A stretch of DNA of 50,346 bases from Verrucomicrobiales bacterium (GCA_028047635.1 JAOFXR010000018.1:1-50346), one strand, 5' to 3'. Positions 17,775 through 24,682 are shown, counted from the stretch's first letter. The notes: a model not told the origin generated them from the sequence alone. Numbers and translations: made by a program.

Positions 17775-18050
17775 TTACTCTTCACAAATGGCGTAAATAT
17801 CATCGTGGTTCAACTCTTTCTGAATTTCTCTACAAGCGTCCAGATTACATCGAAATTGGTTGCTGCCGCCCTGGAATTTCATTATAACAAAGCCTGTTAG
17901 AGAATAGCCGATGATAGTTTTTGTGAGTTCCCTTATTGCTAATTGGTTAATACTGTCCTTCTCCCCTTGGCGAGATATGCGAATGTGGCTAGCTCCTGTA
18001 GGTGCTGCTGCATTTACAGCCTTTTGGTATTTGACCTGATTGTTTGCTAG
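17775..18050 (-). pseudogene. Open frame without standard start; tail copy 1 of the TPR-gene family
   Basis: A 91-codon open frame with a stop just upstream at 18051 and no ATG/GTG/TTG near its 5' end (the first Met is at 17882). Its last 20 residues (REIQKELNHDDIYAICEE at the end) match half of the tail ending the 18117 and 20440 genes. The upstream part (QLAIRELTKTIIGYSLTGFVIMKFQGG) looks protein-like. It is most simply a 5'-deleted gene, with its stop immediately adjoining the DUF3987 gene's stop. A true coding gene with a rare start is possible but less likely. Confidence 0.45.
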
Positions 18051-18116
18051 TTATCTCCAAAAATTCCAGATCTCCTTTTCAGGATTCTGTCTGATTAGCG
18101 AAAGCAATTAGGATAA

Positions 18117-18338
18117 TTATTCTGCACAAAGCGCATTCAAATCATCGTCGCTCAATTCCTTTTTAATCCCTTCCCAAGCGCCGACAGCATGCTTGAAGCA
18201 TTCTCGGGCCTTCTGATACTCTCCGACCTCATAAAAGGCTCTAGCCCGTGCATGATGGAAGCGGGCGGCATCTCTGAGGCTCCACTGCGGAAGAGTGAAG
18301 CACGTTGGCGACGGCTTGCAAAATGATCGCGCTAACAT
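18117..18338 (-). pseudogene. Truncated copy of the TPR-like gene (tail copy 2)
   Basis: A 73-codon frame whose last ~55 residues (RFHHARARAFYEVGEYQKAR, then ECFKHAVGAWEG, then KELSDDDLNALCAE) match the C-terminus of the 123-residue protein at 20440-20811. At DNA level, 18193-18224 and 20513-20544 are identical over 32 bases. Relative to that protein, ~20 residues of the middle are missing and the first ~80 have gone. It looks like a degenerate paralogue left by duplication and deletion. Confidence 0.7.
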
Positions 18339-18356
18339 TGCACTTCATTGTTGAGG

Positions 18357-19049
18357 TTAGTCTTCTTCAGTCTCCCTCGCTCGCGACAATGCCGAAGCGA
18401 AGAGTCCAGTGGGAACCGCGACGAGCCCTAGCCCTATTATAAGAATGAAAAAAGTGAGAACCCGTCCCCCGATCGTTATCGGATACACGTCTCCGTATCC
18501 TACGGTTGTTAATGTCACCACCGACCACCAAAGAGAGTGAAACACCGAACCGAAGGCTTCCGGCTGGGCAGCACGCTCGAAATAATAAATGCCTACCGAG
18601 GACAAGTAGAGGACGATCAATGCAACAGTTCCAAAAAGCACCAGTTCTTCCCTTGCGATTACAAACGCGCGGTGAAATCGCTGCATCGCCGCGCTGTATC
18701 GAGCGAGCTTGAGTAACCGGAAAAGCCGGAGCAGCCTAAACGCGCGGATCGAACGCAAATCGATGCCGGTCGAGAGGTAGAACGGCAGAATGGCAAGCAG
18801 ATCGACCACACCGAAGAACGAAAAAGCGTATGAAAGCCGAGGCCGACAAAGAAGCAGCCGCAGAATATACTCAATCGTAAAGATTGAGACTGTAATCACT
18901 TCAAAGAGCCGGAGGTGTCGCCGCCATCTTTCGGAGAGAGTTGGAAGCGTCTCGATCGCAAACGCAATAAGGGACAGGACGATCAGTGCCTGGATCAAAT
19001 AGTCCCAGCGTCCGAAAGATGCCCTGCCTTTGTCGTCACGCTGGATCAT
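18357..19049 (-). CDS. Voltage-gated-type potassium channel
   Basis: A 230-residue ion channel from the ATG at 19049. A longer reading upstream overlaps the small gene and is less likely. It has six membrane helices. S4 is SIRAFRLLRLFRLLKLARY, with regularly spaced arginines (voltage-sensor-like). The pore loop WWSVVTLTTVGYGDVYPIT has the K+ selectivity filter TVGYGD, and the last helix runs into a short acidic tail (ARETEED). The length fits a tetrameric Kv-like bacterial channel without a cytoplasmic RCK domain. Its start overlaps the stop of the upstream 72-residue gene as ATGA, so the two are translated together. Presence on a mobile island is unusual; a toxin-like or defence effector role is speculation. 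Confidence 0.92.
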   Translation of the reverse strand: MIQRDDKGRASFGRWDYLIQALIVLSLIAFAIETLPTLSERWRRHLRLFEVITVSIFTIEYILRLLLCRPRLSYAFSFFGVVDLLAILPFYLSTGIDLRSIRAFRLLRLFRLLKLARYSAAMQRFHRAFVIAREELVLFGTVALIVLYLSSVGIYYFERAAQPEAFGSVFHSLWWSVVTLTTVGYGDVYPITIGGRVLTFFILIIGLGLVAVPTGLFASALSRARETEED

Positions 19050-19264
19050 CGAATGAGGTATCCAATTATGGGGACAGCAATAAACGAAGCTCCGACAGTC
19101 AAAAATGCTCCGATAATAACGAGGCATCCTGCTGCGCCTCCTACCTTACGTTGGCGGCCGGATCGAGATAAGGGTATTCCAATCTTTCGCGATAGCTTAC
19201 TCTTGGCGGAAGAGAGGCCGGAGGCCCGCTTCCAAGAAAATGAGAAACCGTATTTTTTTGCCAT
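19046..19264 (-). CDS. Small basic protein with C-terminal hairpin helix
   Basis: A 72-residue protein beginning MAKKYGFSFSWKRASGLSSAKSKLSRKIGIPLSRSGRQRKVG, quoted here only to show the strongly basic N-terminal region, followed by a hydrophobic stretch (CLVIIGAFLTVGASFIAVPIIGYLI) that is one long or two short membrane helices. The SRSGRQRKVG motif recurs in small proteins of unknown function in other bacteria (from memory). The stop overlaps the channel's start codon (ATGA), strong evidence that it is real and co-produced with the channel. It may be a subunit or regulator of the channel, which is inference. Confidence 0.72.
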   Translation of the reverse strand: MAKKYGFSFSWKRASGLSSAKSKLSRKIGIPLSRSGRQRKVGGAAGCLVIIGAFLTVGASFIAVPIIGYLIR

Positions 19265-19395
19265 GTGCTTTTTTGTCGAACGGTATTGATCAGCGACTTG
19301 CGAAGCGAGTCCGCTGCATCGCTAGGGCAGGTTATATTTGGCGCAATATCTTGCGTCAAGATCAGAATGGAGATCGAGGACGGCGGTCTTGATGA

Positions 19396-19455
19396 TCACT
19401 CTTCACAAAGGGCAATCAAATCAGAATCGCTCAAGTCATTTTCAAAACCTAACTG
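19396..19455 (-). pseudogene. Tail copy 3: remnant C-terminal tail
   Basis: Read on the minus strand in the frame that ends at the TGA at 19396, the sequence encodes QLGFENDLSDSDLIALCEE then stop. This matches the shared tail (ELSDDDLNALCAE) of the TPR-like gene. It begins within the last few codons of the BRCT gene in a different frame, so only the tail survives and the body is gone. Confidence 0.6.
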
Positions 19456-20372
19456 TAGTCCTCCAGCGCATCCCAGAAATCTGATTCGTGAATGATCTGA
19501 ATTTTGTGCCCTTCTTTGCGGAGTTGCACTGCTTCCTCCACTTTTCTTCCATAACAAGAAAACGCCCAACATGGATTTCCTCCTGCACCCACAACAAGAA
19601 ATTCAGTCTTTTGCGATAACCCTTTTGCAAACACCCCTCCAAGTTTCGTAATTTGATCCGCGATATCGTTTCTTGTCGCCTTCATCGATGTTCCCGTAAA
19701 AGTAAACCTTCGTGCTTTGAATTCGATCTCTGGACAGTTTGAGCAGACCGCTGGGAGCTTCATCAACTTTGGCAGATTCCCTTTCACCCTTCGAGTTTCA
19801 TCCTTTAGCTGCTTAGCGAACGAATACTCGATAAAATCTTCAAAAAAGCCAACCAACAAACTCTGCTCTTCATCATCAATTTTGCCATCCTTGAGGACGC
19901 TCATCAGAAGTGAATCCAATTCGTCGTAGGGATACGACCCCTTTAATTGTTCGTTCGAGTTAATCCAATCCTGTAGGCCTTTAGCCTCTTCGAGCGAAAT
20001 GTGACCATCTGCCATAATACCATGAAGTATCCCCTGCAGTTTTTGAATCTGATTTGTAATCGCATCATAATATTCACTGTCAGGTGAGAGGTTCTTACAG
20101 AGCCATAGCAAGTCCTCTAATTCATCTTCATCAATTACTTGATCCTCCATAATCTCATCCAGTTTTGGAATAAGTTCAGAGAACGGAGCCCGGCTTGCTA
20201 CCTCGCGGTATTGATCGCACCAGTTTAGCACTTCGGCGATTTCGTCAGCATTGAGTTCATCATCTATGGATACACCCCGTAGGAGTCCAGTAAGTGTATG
20301 AACGGCTTTATCAACAATCTGCCGCTTAGTGAAATGTCTGTATTCTTTGTGATCTGGATGTTCGAGGCTCAT
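19449..20372 (-). CDS. BRCT-domain protein with TerB/EF-hand-like N-terminal repeats
   Basis: A 307-residue protein. The first ~195 residues hold four related acidic modules (DDELNADEIAEVLNWC, DEDELEDLLWLC, DGHISLEEAKGLQDWI, DGKIDDEEQSLLVGFF). These resemble TerB-like helices or degenerate EF-hands, with a D-x-x-I-x-x-E pattern. The last ~90 are a BRCT domain: RRFTFTGTSMKATRNDIADQI, LGGVFAKGLSQKTEFLVVG and IIHESDFWDAL match the first strand, the central phosphate-site loop and the last helix of DNA ligase-type BRCT domains. A BRCT domain typically binds DNA ends or phosphopeptides. The protein is cytoplasmic; its job on the island is unknown. Tail copy 3 overlaps its end in another frame. Confidence 0.85.
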   Translation of the reverse strand: MSLEHPDHKEYRHFTKRQIVDKAVHTLTGLLRGVSIDDELNADEIAEVLNWCDQYREVASRAPFSELIPKLDEIMEDQVIDEDELEDLLWLCKNLSPDSEYYDAITNQIQKLQGILHGIMADGHISLEEAKGLQDWINSNEQLKGSYPYDELDSLLMSVLKDGKIDDEEQSLLVGFFEDFIEYSFAKQLKDETRRVKGNLPKLMKLPAVCSNCPEIEFKARRFTFTGTSMKATRNDIADQITKLGGVFAKGLSQKTEFLVVGAGGNPCWAFSCYGRKVEEAVQLRKEGHKIQIIHESDFWDALEDYS

Positions 20373-20439
20373 GATTAAGAAAAGTGTTCGCTGTAGATTG
20401 AATAGAGCAGTGCTTAAATGAGAGCAACAAAGATCGTAT

Positions 20440-20811
20440 TCAAAGGAAAAGCGCGCTCAAGTCATCATCGATCAATTCCTTCCGAATACCATCCCAAGCG
20501 CCGACAGCTCGTTTGAAGCATTCTCGGGCCTTCTGATACTCTCCAATCTCATAAAAGGCCCTAGCGCGTGAGTGATGGAACCGCGCAACAGTGTGAGATT
20601 CACTTTCCCCGGCATATAAAAGCAGCTCCGCTATATGCTCTCCTAATTCCCATTGTGAGAAAGCTGTGAGGATACGAAGCCGGAGATCTAAAACCGGTGC
20701 TTTCGTCTTTTCTTCAGGTGGCAGTGATTCGATCAAGTCCCAGGCATCCGAAAACATTCCAAGTTCACAGTAGCCGGTAGCCTTTTTGATTATCTCTTGT
20801 TCGGAGCCCAT
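20440..20811 (-). CDS. TPR-like protein (intact copy, tail copy 4)
   Basis: A 123-residue protein from the ATG at 20811; a longer reading runs into the divergent HNH gene's start region. It is entirely helical, with TPR-like helix pairs: ATGYCELGMFSDAWDLIESLP and HHSRARAFYEIGEYQKARECFKRAVGAWDG. The C-terminus is KELIDDDLSALFL. It appears to be the parent of the truncated tail copies at 17775, 18117 and 19396. Only 25 bases separate its start from the divergent HNH gene, so promoters must overlap. TPR proteins bind partner proteins; no partner is recognised. Confidence 0.75.
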   Translation of the reverse strand: MGSEQEIIKKATGYCELGMFSDAWDLIESLPPEEKTKAPVLDLRLRILTAFSQWELGEHIAELLLYAGESESHTVARFHHSRARAFYEIGEYQKARECFKRAVGAWDGIRKELIDDDLSALFL

Positions 20812-20836
20812 GCCTTGTTGATCATCACCTGAAGCA

Positions 20837-21457
20837 ATGAAGTGGATCACAACAGTTTTAGCAATCGCAGGTCTAGCCTTTTCAGGCTGGAAAGCGTTCG
20901 AGGCGCTAGAGGCGAAGTCGGCGCAAAAGGAGGCAGTCAATTTGATCGCTCCGATCGTGGCGTATCGCGACATCTACGAATCAGGCCGAAGTCGAGAGGC
21001 AAACGACTTGCTCTTGAGGGCCGTTGCCTTGCTGATCAAAGCGGAGAACGAAGGCGGAGACCCTCGCGAGATCCTGAGAGTTGCCGAACGGATTAATAAC
21101 ACACCGGTGAACTACTCCGATTTGCTTACTGACTCCATGCTACGAAATATCAAGATTGCGCGGGAACTAAAACTGGATACGCCGGCGAACCTCGAGCTTA
21201 TGAGCGAAGGAAAAAGTCCCATTGTCGGCTCTGGCCCTTATACCGGTGAAAAGATTGAAGTAGATCACATCGTGCCGCGCTCACTTGCTCCGGATCTGGA
21301 CAATCTACTAATCAATTTGGAAATGATGCCGATGACGCTTAACAGACGGAAAAGCAACAAGGTGACCGAAAGGGCTGCGGCAATGGCGAAGAGGTTCTAT
21401 GAGGCCGGAGTGATGACGCCTGACTCGTTTGAACGAGTGATGAAAGCAAAGTCTTGA
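20837..21457 (+). CDS. HNH endonuclease-like protein with N-terminal anchor
   Basis: A 206-residue protein. The first ~25 residues (MKWITTVLAIAGLAFSGWKAF) form one membrane or signal-like helix. Residues ~30-120 are helical, and the last third is an HNH motif: VDHIVPRSLAPDLDNLLINLEMMPMTLNRRKSNKV has the DH pair, the Asn in DNLLINLE and the last Asn of SNKV. In this class the first His activates water and the others bind one metal. The hydrophobic N-terminus suggests location in or across the inner membrane, unusual for HNH nucleases. The stop overlaps a TTG in the next frame, hinting at coupling with the lipoprotein gene. Confidence 0.83.
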   Translation: MKWITTVLAIAGLAFSGWKAFEALEAKSAQKEAVNLIAPIVAYRDIYESGRSREANDLLLRAVALLIKAENEGGDPREILRVAERINNTPVNYSDLLTDSMLRNIKIARELKLDTPANLELMSEGKSPIVGSGPYTGEKIEVDHIVPRSLAPDLDNLLINLEMMPMTLNRRKSNKVTERAAAMAKRFYEAGVMTPDSFERVMKAKS

Positions 21458-21486
21458 TATTATCCCCGGTCCTGCTAGCGGTAGGG

Positions 21487-22134
21487 ATGCGGATGTTACT
21501 ATTGTGTTCAATTTTTCTATTCGGGTGCAAGACCCAGGAAAGTGATTCGTATAAGGCTTGGGTTGCGTCTACTCATGAGGTGGGAGTCGGGGATTCTACT
21601 CCGATGGAAGAATCTGCTATTAGCGGAGCAGAAAGGAGAAGTCAGAGACTTGCTGAGAAAGCGCACAAAAAAGGGTTTAGCAGCGTAGATAGCTTTAAGC
21701 GTGCGCGCTCAAAGGAGTTGGCGGAGGGGTTTGCTAGTATAGGGGCAGGATTAAGCTCCTATGGTGGCGCGGGAACCCCGTCATATTATACTTCGCCATC
21801 GAATAATTATTCCACCGCTTCAAGTCCGTCGCTGGCAGCAAGTCCTTCTAGGAAAAACCTAACCACAAATATTATTGGAGACACTGCATTTCATTCGAAT
21901 GGAACAAGCTCTACAAAGATTGGGGATACGACATATCACTCAGGTGGAACAAGCTCTACAAAGATTGGGGATACGACATACCACTCAGGTGGAACAAGCT
22001 CTACAAAGATTGGGGATACGACATTCCATTCAGGTGGAACAAGCTCTACAAAGATTGGGGATACGACATTCCATTCAGGTGGTGGGACAAGCACAAGGTT
22101 TGGAAATACGATTTACACGAGCGGGGTGCCTTAA
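21487..22134 (+). CDS. Repeat-containing lipoprotein
   Basis: A 215-residue protein from the ATG at 21487 (another ATG lies at 21493); an upstream TTG at 21454, overlapping the HNH stop, would add 11 residues. The N-terminus MRMLLLCSIFLFGCKTQ is a signal peptide with a lipobox (LFGC), so the Cys should be lipidated. A Ser-rich middle part follows (SSYGGAGTPSYYTSPSNN), then at least four 15-residue repeats of the form GTSSTKIGDTTYHSG with degenerate units before and after. Such repeats look like extended surface-exposed beta or low-complexity modules. Function is unknown; it is the last gene before the right attachment repeat. Confidence 0.78.
   Translation: MRMLLLCSIFLFGCKTQESDSYKAWVASTHEVGVGDSTPMEESAISGAERRSQRLAEKAHKKGFSSVDSFKRARSKELAEGFASIGAGLSSYGGAGTPSYYTSPSNNYSTASSPSLAASPSRKNLTTNIIGDTAFHSNGTSSTKIGDTTYHSGGTSSTKIGDTTYHSGGTSSTKIGDTTFHSGGTSSTKIGDTTFHSGGGTSTRFGNTIYTSGVP
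21901..22080 (+). repeat. Four tandem 45-bp repeats
   Basis: Four near-identical 45-base units (21901-21945, 21946-21990, 21991-22035, 22036-22080) inside the lipoprotein gene, in frame and encoding GTSSTKIGDTT(Y/F)HSG. Differences are few (tatcac, taccac, ttccat), so the array is a recent expansion. Confidence 0.97.
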
Positions 22135-22178
22135 GCCTGTTTAGTCAGCGAGCAGGTTCCATTCGCTCTATTCTAAAT

Positions 22179-22203
22179 AGTTCCACCTACTTTCCACCTA
22201 ACT
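22179..22203 (+). repeat. Right 25-bp inner repeat, possible integrase arm site
   Basis: An exact copy of 12803-12827 in the same orientation, 86 bp inside the right att repeat. It falls in the gene-free segment 22135-22289, which presumably forms the right arm of the attachment region. Confidence 0.7.
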
Positions 22204-22289
22204 TTGTCGAATGGCTGCGACTGAGTGCGCCTGAAAGTGATGCGGCCCCTATTCTACCGTTGAATCCTAGTTCCAAAAGAGTTCGCTCA

Positions 22290-22348
22290 CGGACTTAAAA
22301 TCCGTTGAGTATTGCACTCGTGCGGGTTCGATTCCCGCTGTCGGTATC
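22290..22348 (+). repeat. attR: 59-bp copy of the tRNA-Leu 3' part
   Basis: Identical to 12682-12740. It has the anticodon loop, variable arm and T arm but no 5' half, so it is not a functional tRNA. It marks the right end of the island. Just outside, 22354-22377 holds a short tandem AGTCAAAG repeat. Confidence 0.95.
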
Positions 22349-22481
22349 CCTAACAGTCAAAGAGTCAAAGAGTTAAGGAGGATTAAGCGCCAATGATCGG
22401 CGTGAGTTCTTAAGTCTGGTATACAGATATATACAGACAACTCGGGATTTCGTTCTAATTCGCTGCTATTGTAGCGTCAAA

Positions 22482-22546
22482 CTGATAGGAATTCGCTTTT
22501 TCAAGGGCTGCTCATCGGCGCGTCGGTCCTACCGATTGAGGGGGGC
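22482..22546 (+). repeat. R1: imperfect direct repeat, left copy
   Basis: Begins CTGATAGGAATTCGCTTTT and matches 24578-24643 at roughly three quarters of positions, same orientation. It lies in the 255-base gene-free stretch between attR and the sulfatase; I see nothing else there. With the other copy it brackets the 22604-24055 sulfatase and a gene remnant. Confidence 0.6.
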
Positions 22547-22603
22547 AGAGAAAACAGTAAAGACTTTCCTGAGGAGGGTTCAGCCGGCTCAACGATAGCG
22601 ACA

Positions 22604-24055
22604 TCAATAGTCTTCACCGTTCAAGCTGCGAGAGACGCTGCTCAACCAGTTTGATAAATCGACTTTCATCTTTTCGACCAGTTCCGGATGTTGGCTGGAA
22701 ACATCGACATCTTCGTGAGGGTCACTATTCAGATTGAATAATTTCCACTTCACTTTCTTCGAATCGGCAGAAGAAGACCGGTGAAGTTTCCAGTCCCCTG
22801 AAATCCATGCGGCCTGTCCGGGGTAAACACCCAGTGGAAATTTCTGGCGAGGCACTTTCTCGACACGTTTCGTAACTCGCGCGACCTTTTTGTCGCTCCA
22901 GTTTTCCAGAGTCGGCAAGACTTTTGAAACAGGCCCCATTGGATTGGTAAAATGCCCCGGAACATTGGCATTCCAAAATCCCAGATCTTTCGGCCTGGCC
23001 TCCACTTCACCTTTGAGTAAAGGAACTAAACTGATTCCATCCAGATCCGGCCCTGAATAGTCGACGCCGACAATATCAAGAAGAGTAGGAAAAATATCGG
23101 TGGTGCAACACCTCATAGAAGAAGATCGCGGGGCGGCAATTTTTTCAGGCCACTCAAGAATCGCGGGAACTCGAAGCCCGCCCTCATAGAGCTTGTGTTT
23201 ACTACCACGGTAGCCGCCAGTGCTGCCGACATTTTTAAGAGCTCCGTTGTCGCTAGTGAACCAAAGGATCGTATTATCCCGAATTCCAAACTCTTCCAGC
23301 CCATCACGCAACTGTCCGAATGCACGGTCAATGCCAGTTACTTCACCCAGGAAATCCTGATTTTTTTTCGGCTGGTCCGCATAAAGGGCCTTGTCTTCCG
23401 GTGCTGCCCGATGAGGATAGTGCGGCGAACCAAACCAAATTACTGCAAAGATCGGAGATTCCCCTTTCGTGGCTTCCGCGATCCATTCAAGAGCAATATC
23501 AACAGTTGCGGCGCTGCTCTCCCCGCGAATTTTCTCCTCGCGCCCCTCGTTACTCATCACGGGATTGTTGTCGTAAAAATTCGGAGAACTCACCCAGCGG
23601 TCGAATCCGTTCTTCCCGGGATTCACTGGACTGTCGGCGCGCACAGAGCCAAGATGCCATTTACCAAAATGACCGGTGAGGTAACCATTTCCCCGCAACA
23701 CCTCGGCAATGGTCGTTTCCTGAGGTCGAATGGAATGCCCCCAACTGAAGACACCCATCCGGTTGGGATGTCGACCCGTGAGAACACTGGCCCGGGTCGG
23801 AGAACAGGACGGAGCGGAAGCGTAAAAGGAATCGAAGCGGAAACCGGATGCTGCCGCCGCATCGAGGTTTGGGGTTTTCAGAACCGGATGGCCGTTGTAA
23901 GCAACATCACCCCAACCCTGGTCGTCGGACATGACGAGGACGATGTGTGGGCGGCTCTTCACTTCCGCGGTCAAGCTATCGCTTTGCTCCTGTCCGAAAG
24001 CACTGGCGAAAAGACCAGAGAGCAGAATGATGAGCGTTTGAATTCGTGTATTCAA
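22604..24055 (-). CDS. Secreted sulfatase (arylsulfatase-type, formylglycine-dependent)
   Basis: A 483-residue type I sulfatase with a signal peptide (MNTRIQTLIILLSGLFASAFG). HIVLVMSDDQGWGD carries the Asp pair of the metal site. CSPTRASVLTGR is the Cys-type motif whose Cys must be converted to formylglycine. YLTGHFGKWHLG holds the Lys-x-His active-site residues, and LWFTSDNGALKNVGSTGGYRGSKHKLYEGGLRVP holds the second metal-binding part and downstream Lys. The C-terminal part includes KWKLFNLNSDPHEDVDVSS, usual for secreted sulfatases. It cleaves sulfate esters, most probably on algal glycans, outside the cytoplasm; substrate class cannot be assigned here. Codon and base use look like its chromosomal neighbours. 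Confidence 0.95.
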   Translation of the reverse strand: MNTRIQTLIILLSGLFASAFGQEQSDSLTAEVKSRPHIVLVMSDDQGWGDVAYNGHPVLKTPNLDAAAASGFRFDSFYASAPSCSPTRASVLTGRHPNRMGVFSWGHSIRPQETTIAEVLRGNGYLTGHFGKWHLGSVRADSPVNPGKNGFDRWVSSPNFYDNNPVMSNEGREEKIRGESSAATVDIALEWIAEATKGESPIFAVIWFGSPHYPHRAAPEDKALYADQPKKNQDFLGEVTGIDRAFGQLRDGLEEFGIRDNTILWFTSDNGALKNVGSTGGYRGSKHKLYEGGLRVPAILEWPEKIAAPRSSSMRCCTTDIFPTLLDIVGVDYSGPDLDGISLVPLLKGEVEARPKDLGFWNANVPGHFTNPMGPVSKVLPTLENWSDKKVARVTKRVEKVPRQKFPLGVYPGQAAWISGDWKLHRSSSADSKKVKWKLFNLNSDPHEDVDVSSQHPELVEKMKVDLSNWLSSVSRSLNGEDY

Positions 24056-24165
24056 TGTAGTTCAATCAAGAGTGAGACTTCTACGGTAGAGATTCCTTTA
24101 TTCAAGAGATACAACGATTGCTCATCAGAGAAAGTTAGATCCACTCTTGCAGATATTTCCTGATC

Positions 24166-24577
24166 TCATGGTTTCTGTTCCAGTTTATTCGCCGGAATCA
24201 CGACTGCATTCTTGAATCCGGGCTGCAATTTTCCAAGATCCAAAGCAGCGGCGATGCGCGTCACATCGTCTTCGAGATCCAATTCAACCCGGAAGAATCC
24301 CTCCGCCCAGGGCCTGGAGTAGTGGAGAGGCTGCAAGGCAAGAAGGTCGGATCGGCTATCATATCCTGTTGATTCGTTCTCGCGGATCATGAGGAAGCCG
24401 TGGAAAAACGTTCCGAGGCGAGGATTCTTAAGGACACGTCCAGTGGCAATGGCATCCGGGGTGTCGGCAGGTTTCGCGTCGGGAGTTCTTTTTCGGAAAA
24501 CCCGAAGCTCACCTGCAGTCCCCACTTCATCTGCCGGCAGGCCGGCAACCCTCAGCCAGATTTCTGTGCCCCAGTAA
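24166..24577 (-). pseudogene. C-terminal remnant of an unrecognised gene
   Basis: An open frame of ~137 codons (SYWGTEIWLRVAGLPADEV at its upstream side, ending NAVVIPANKLEQKP). It has no good start codon other than an internal GTG at 24525, and runs into repeat R2 at 24578 before a stop. Protein-like composition up to the repeat border suggests the 5' part of a real gene was lost there. No family is recognised. A short genuine gene starting at the GTG (119 residues) is the alternative. Confidence 0.45.
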
Positions 24578-24643
24578 CTGATAGGAATTTGCTTTTACAA
24601 GGATTTTTATCGGGGCGTCGGTTCGGCCGGGTTTGAGGGGGTG
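24578..24643 (+). repeat. R2: imperfect direct repeat, right copy
   Basis: Begins CTGATAGGAATTTGCTTTT and matches R1 (22482-22546). It lies precisely between two truncated genes: the minus-strand remnant ends at its left edge and a plus-strand sulfatase remnant begins ~40 bases to its right. Confidence 0.6.
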
Positions 24644-24682
24644 CATCGCCAAAGAACCTAGATTTGTGATCACGTAATTCAT

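Larger units (their letters stand above)
12682..22348. mobile_element. Integrative genomic island in tRNA-Leu (~9.7 kb)
   Basis: It is bounded by perfect 59-bp direct repeats, with the integrase at the left end, followed by an Xis-like protein and a replication-like module. Cargo is mostly on the opposite strand. No capsid, terminase, portal or conjugation genes are visible, so it resembles a phage satellite or an integrative element that depends on a helper. Flanking genes on the left (MoxR, esterase) and on the right (polysaccharide genes) are chromosomal in type. Confidence 0.9.

Noticed and set aside
19265-19495. Plus-strand frame in the gap between the channel operon and the BRCT gene
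   Set aside because: Short, no recognisable features, and it overlaps the minus-strand tail remnant at 19396-19455.
21901-22080. CRISPR-like array
   Set aside because: The 45-bp units are directly adjacent, have no spacers and are in frame within a lipoprotein gene.
22290-22348. Second tRNA-Leu gene
   Set aside because: It lacks the acceptor 5' strand and D arm; it is the attR copy only.
23195-24163. Long plus-strand frame opposite the first sulfatase
   Set aside because: It is antisense to a complete sulfatase with all motifs, and its translation shows no domain or start context; a shadow frame.
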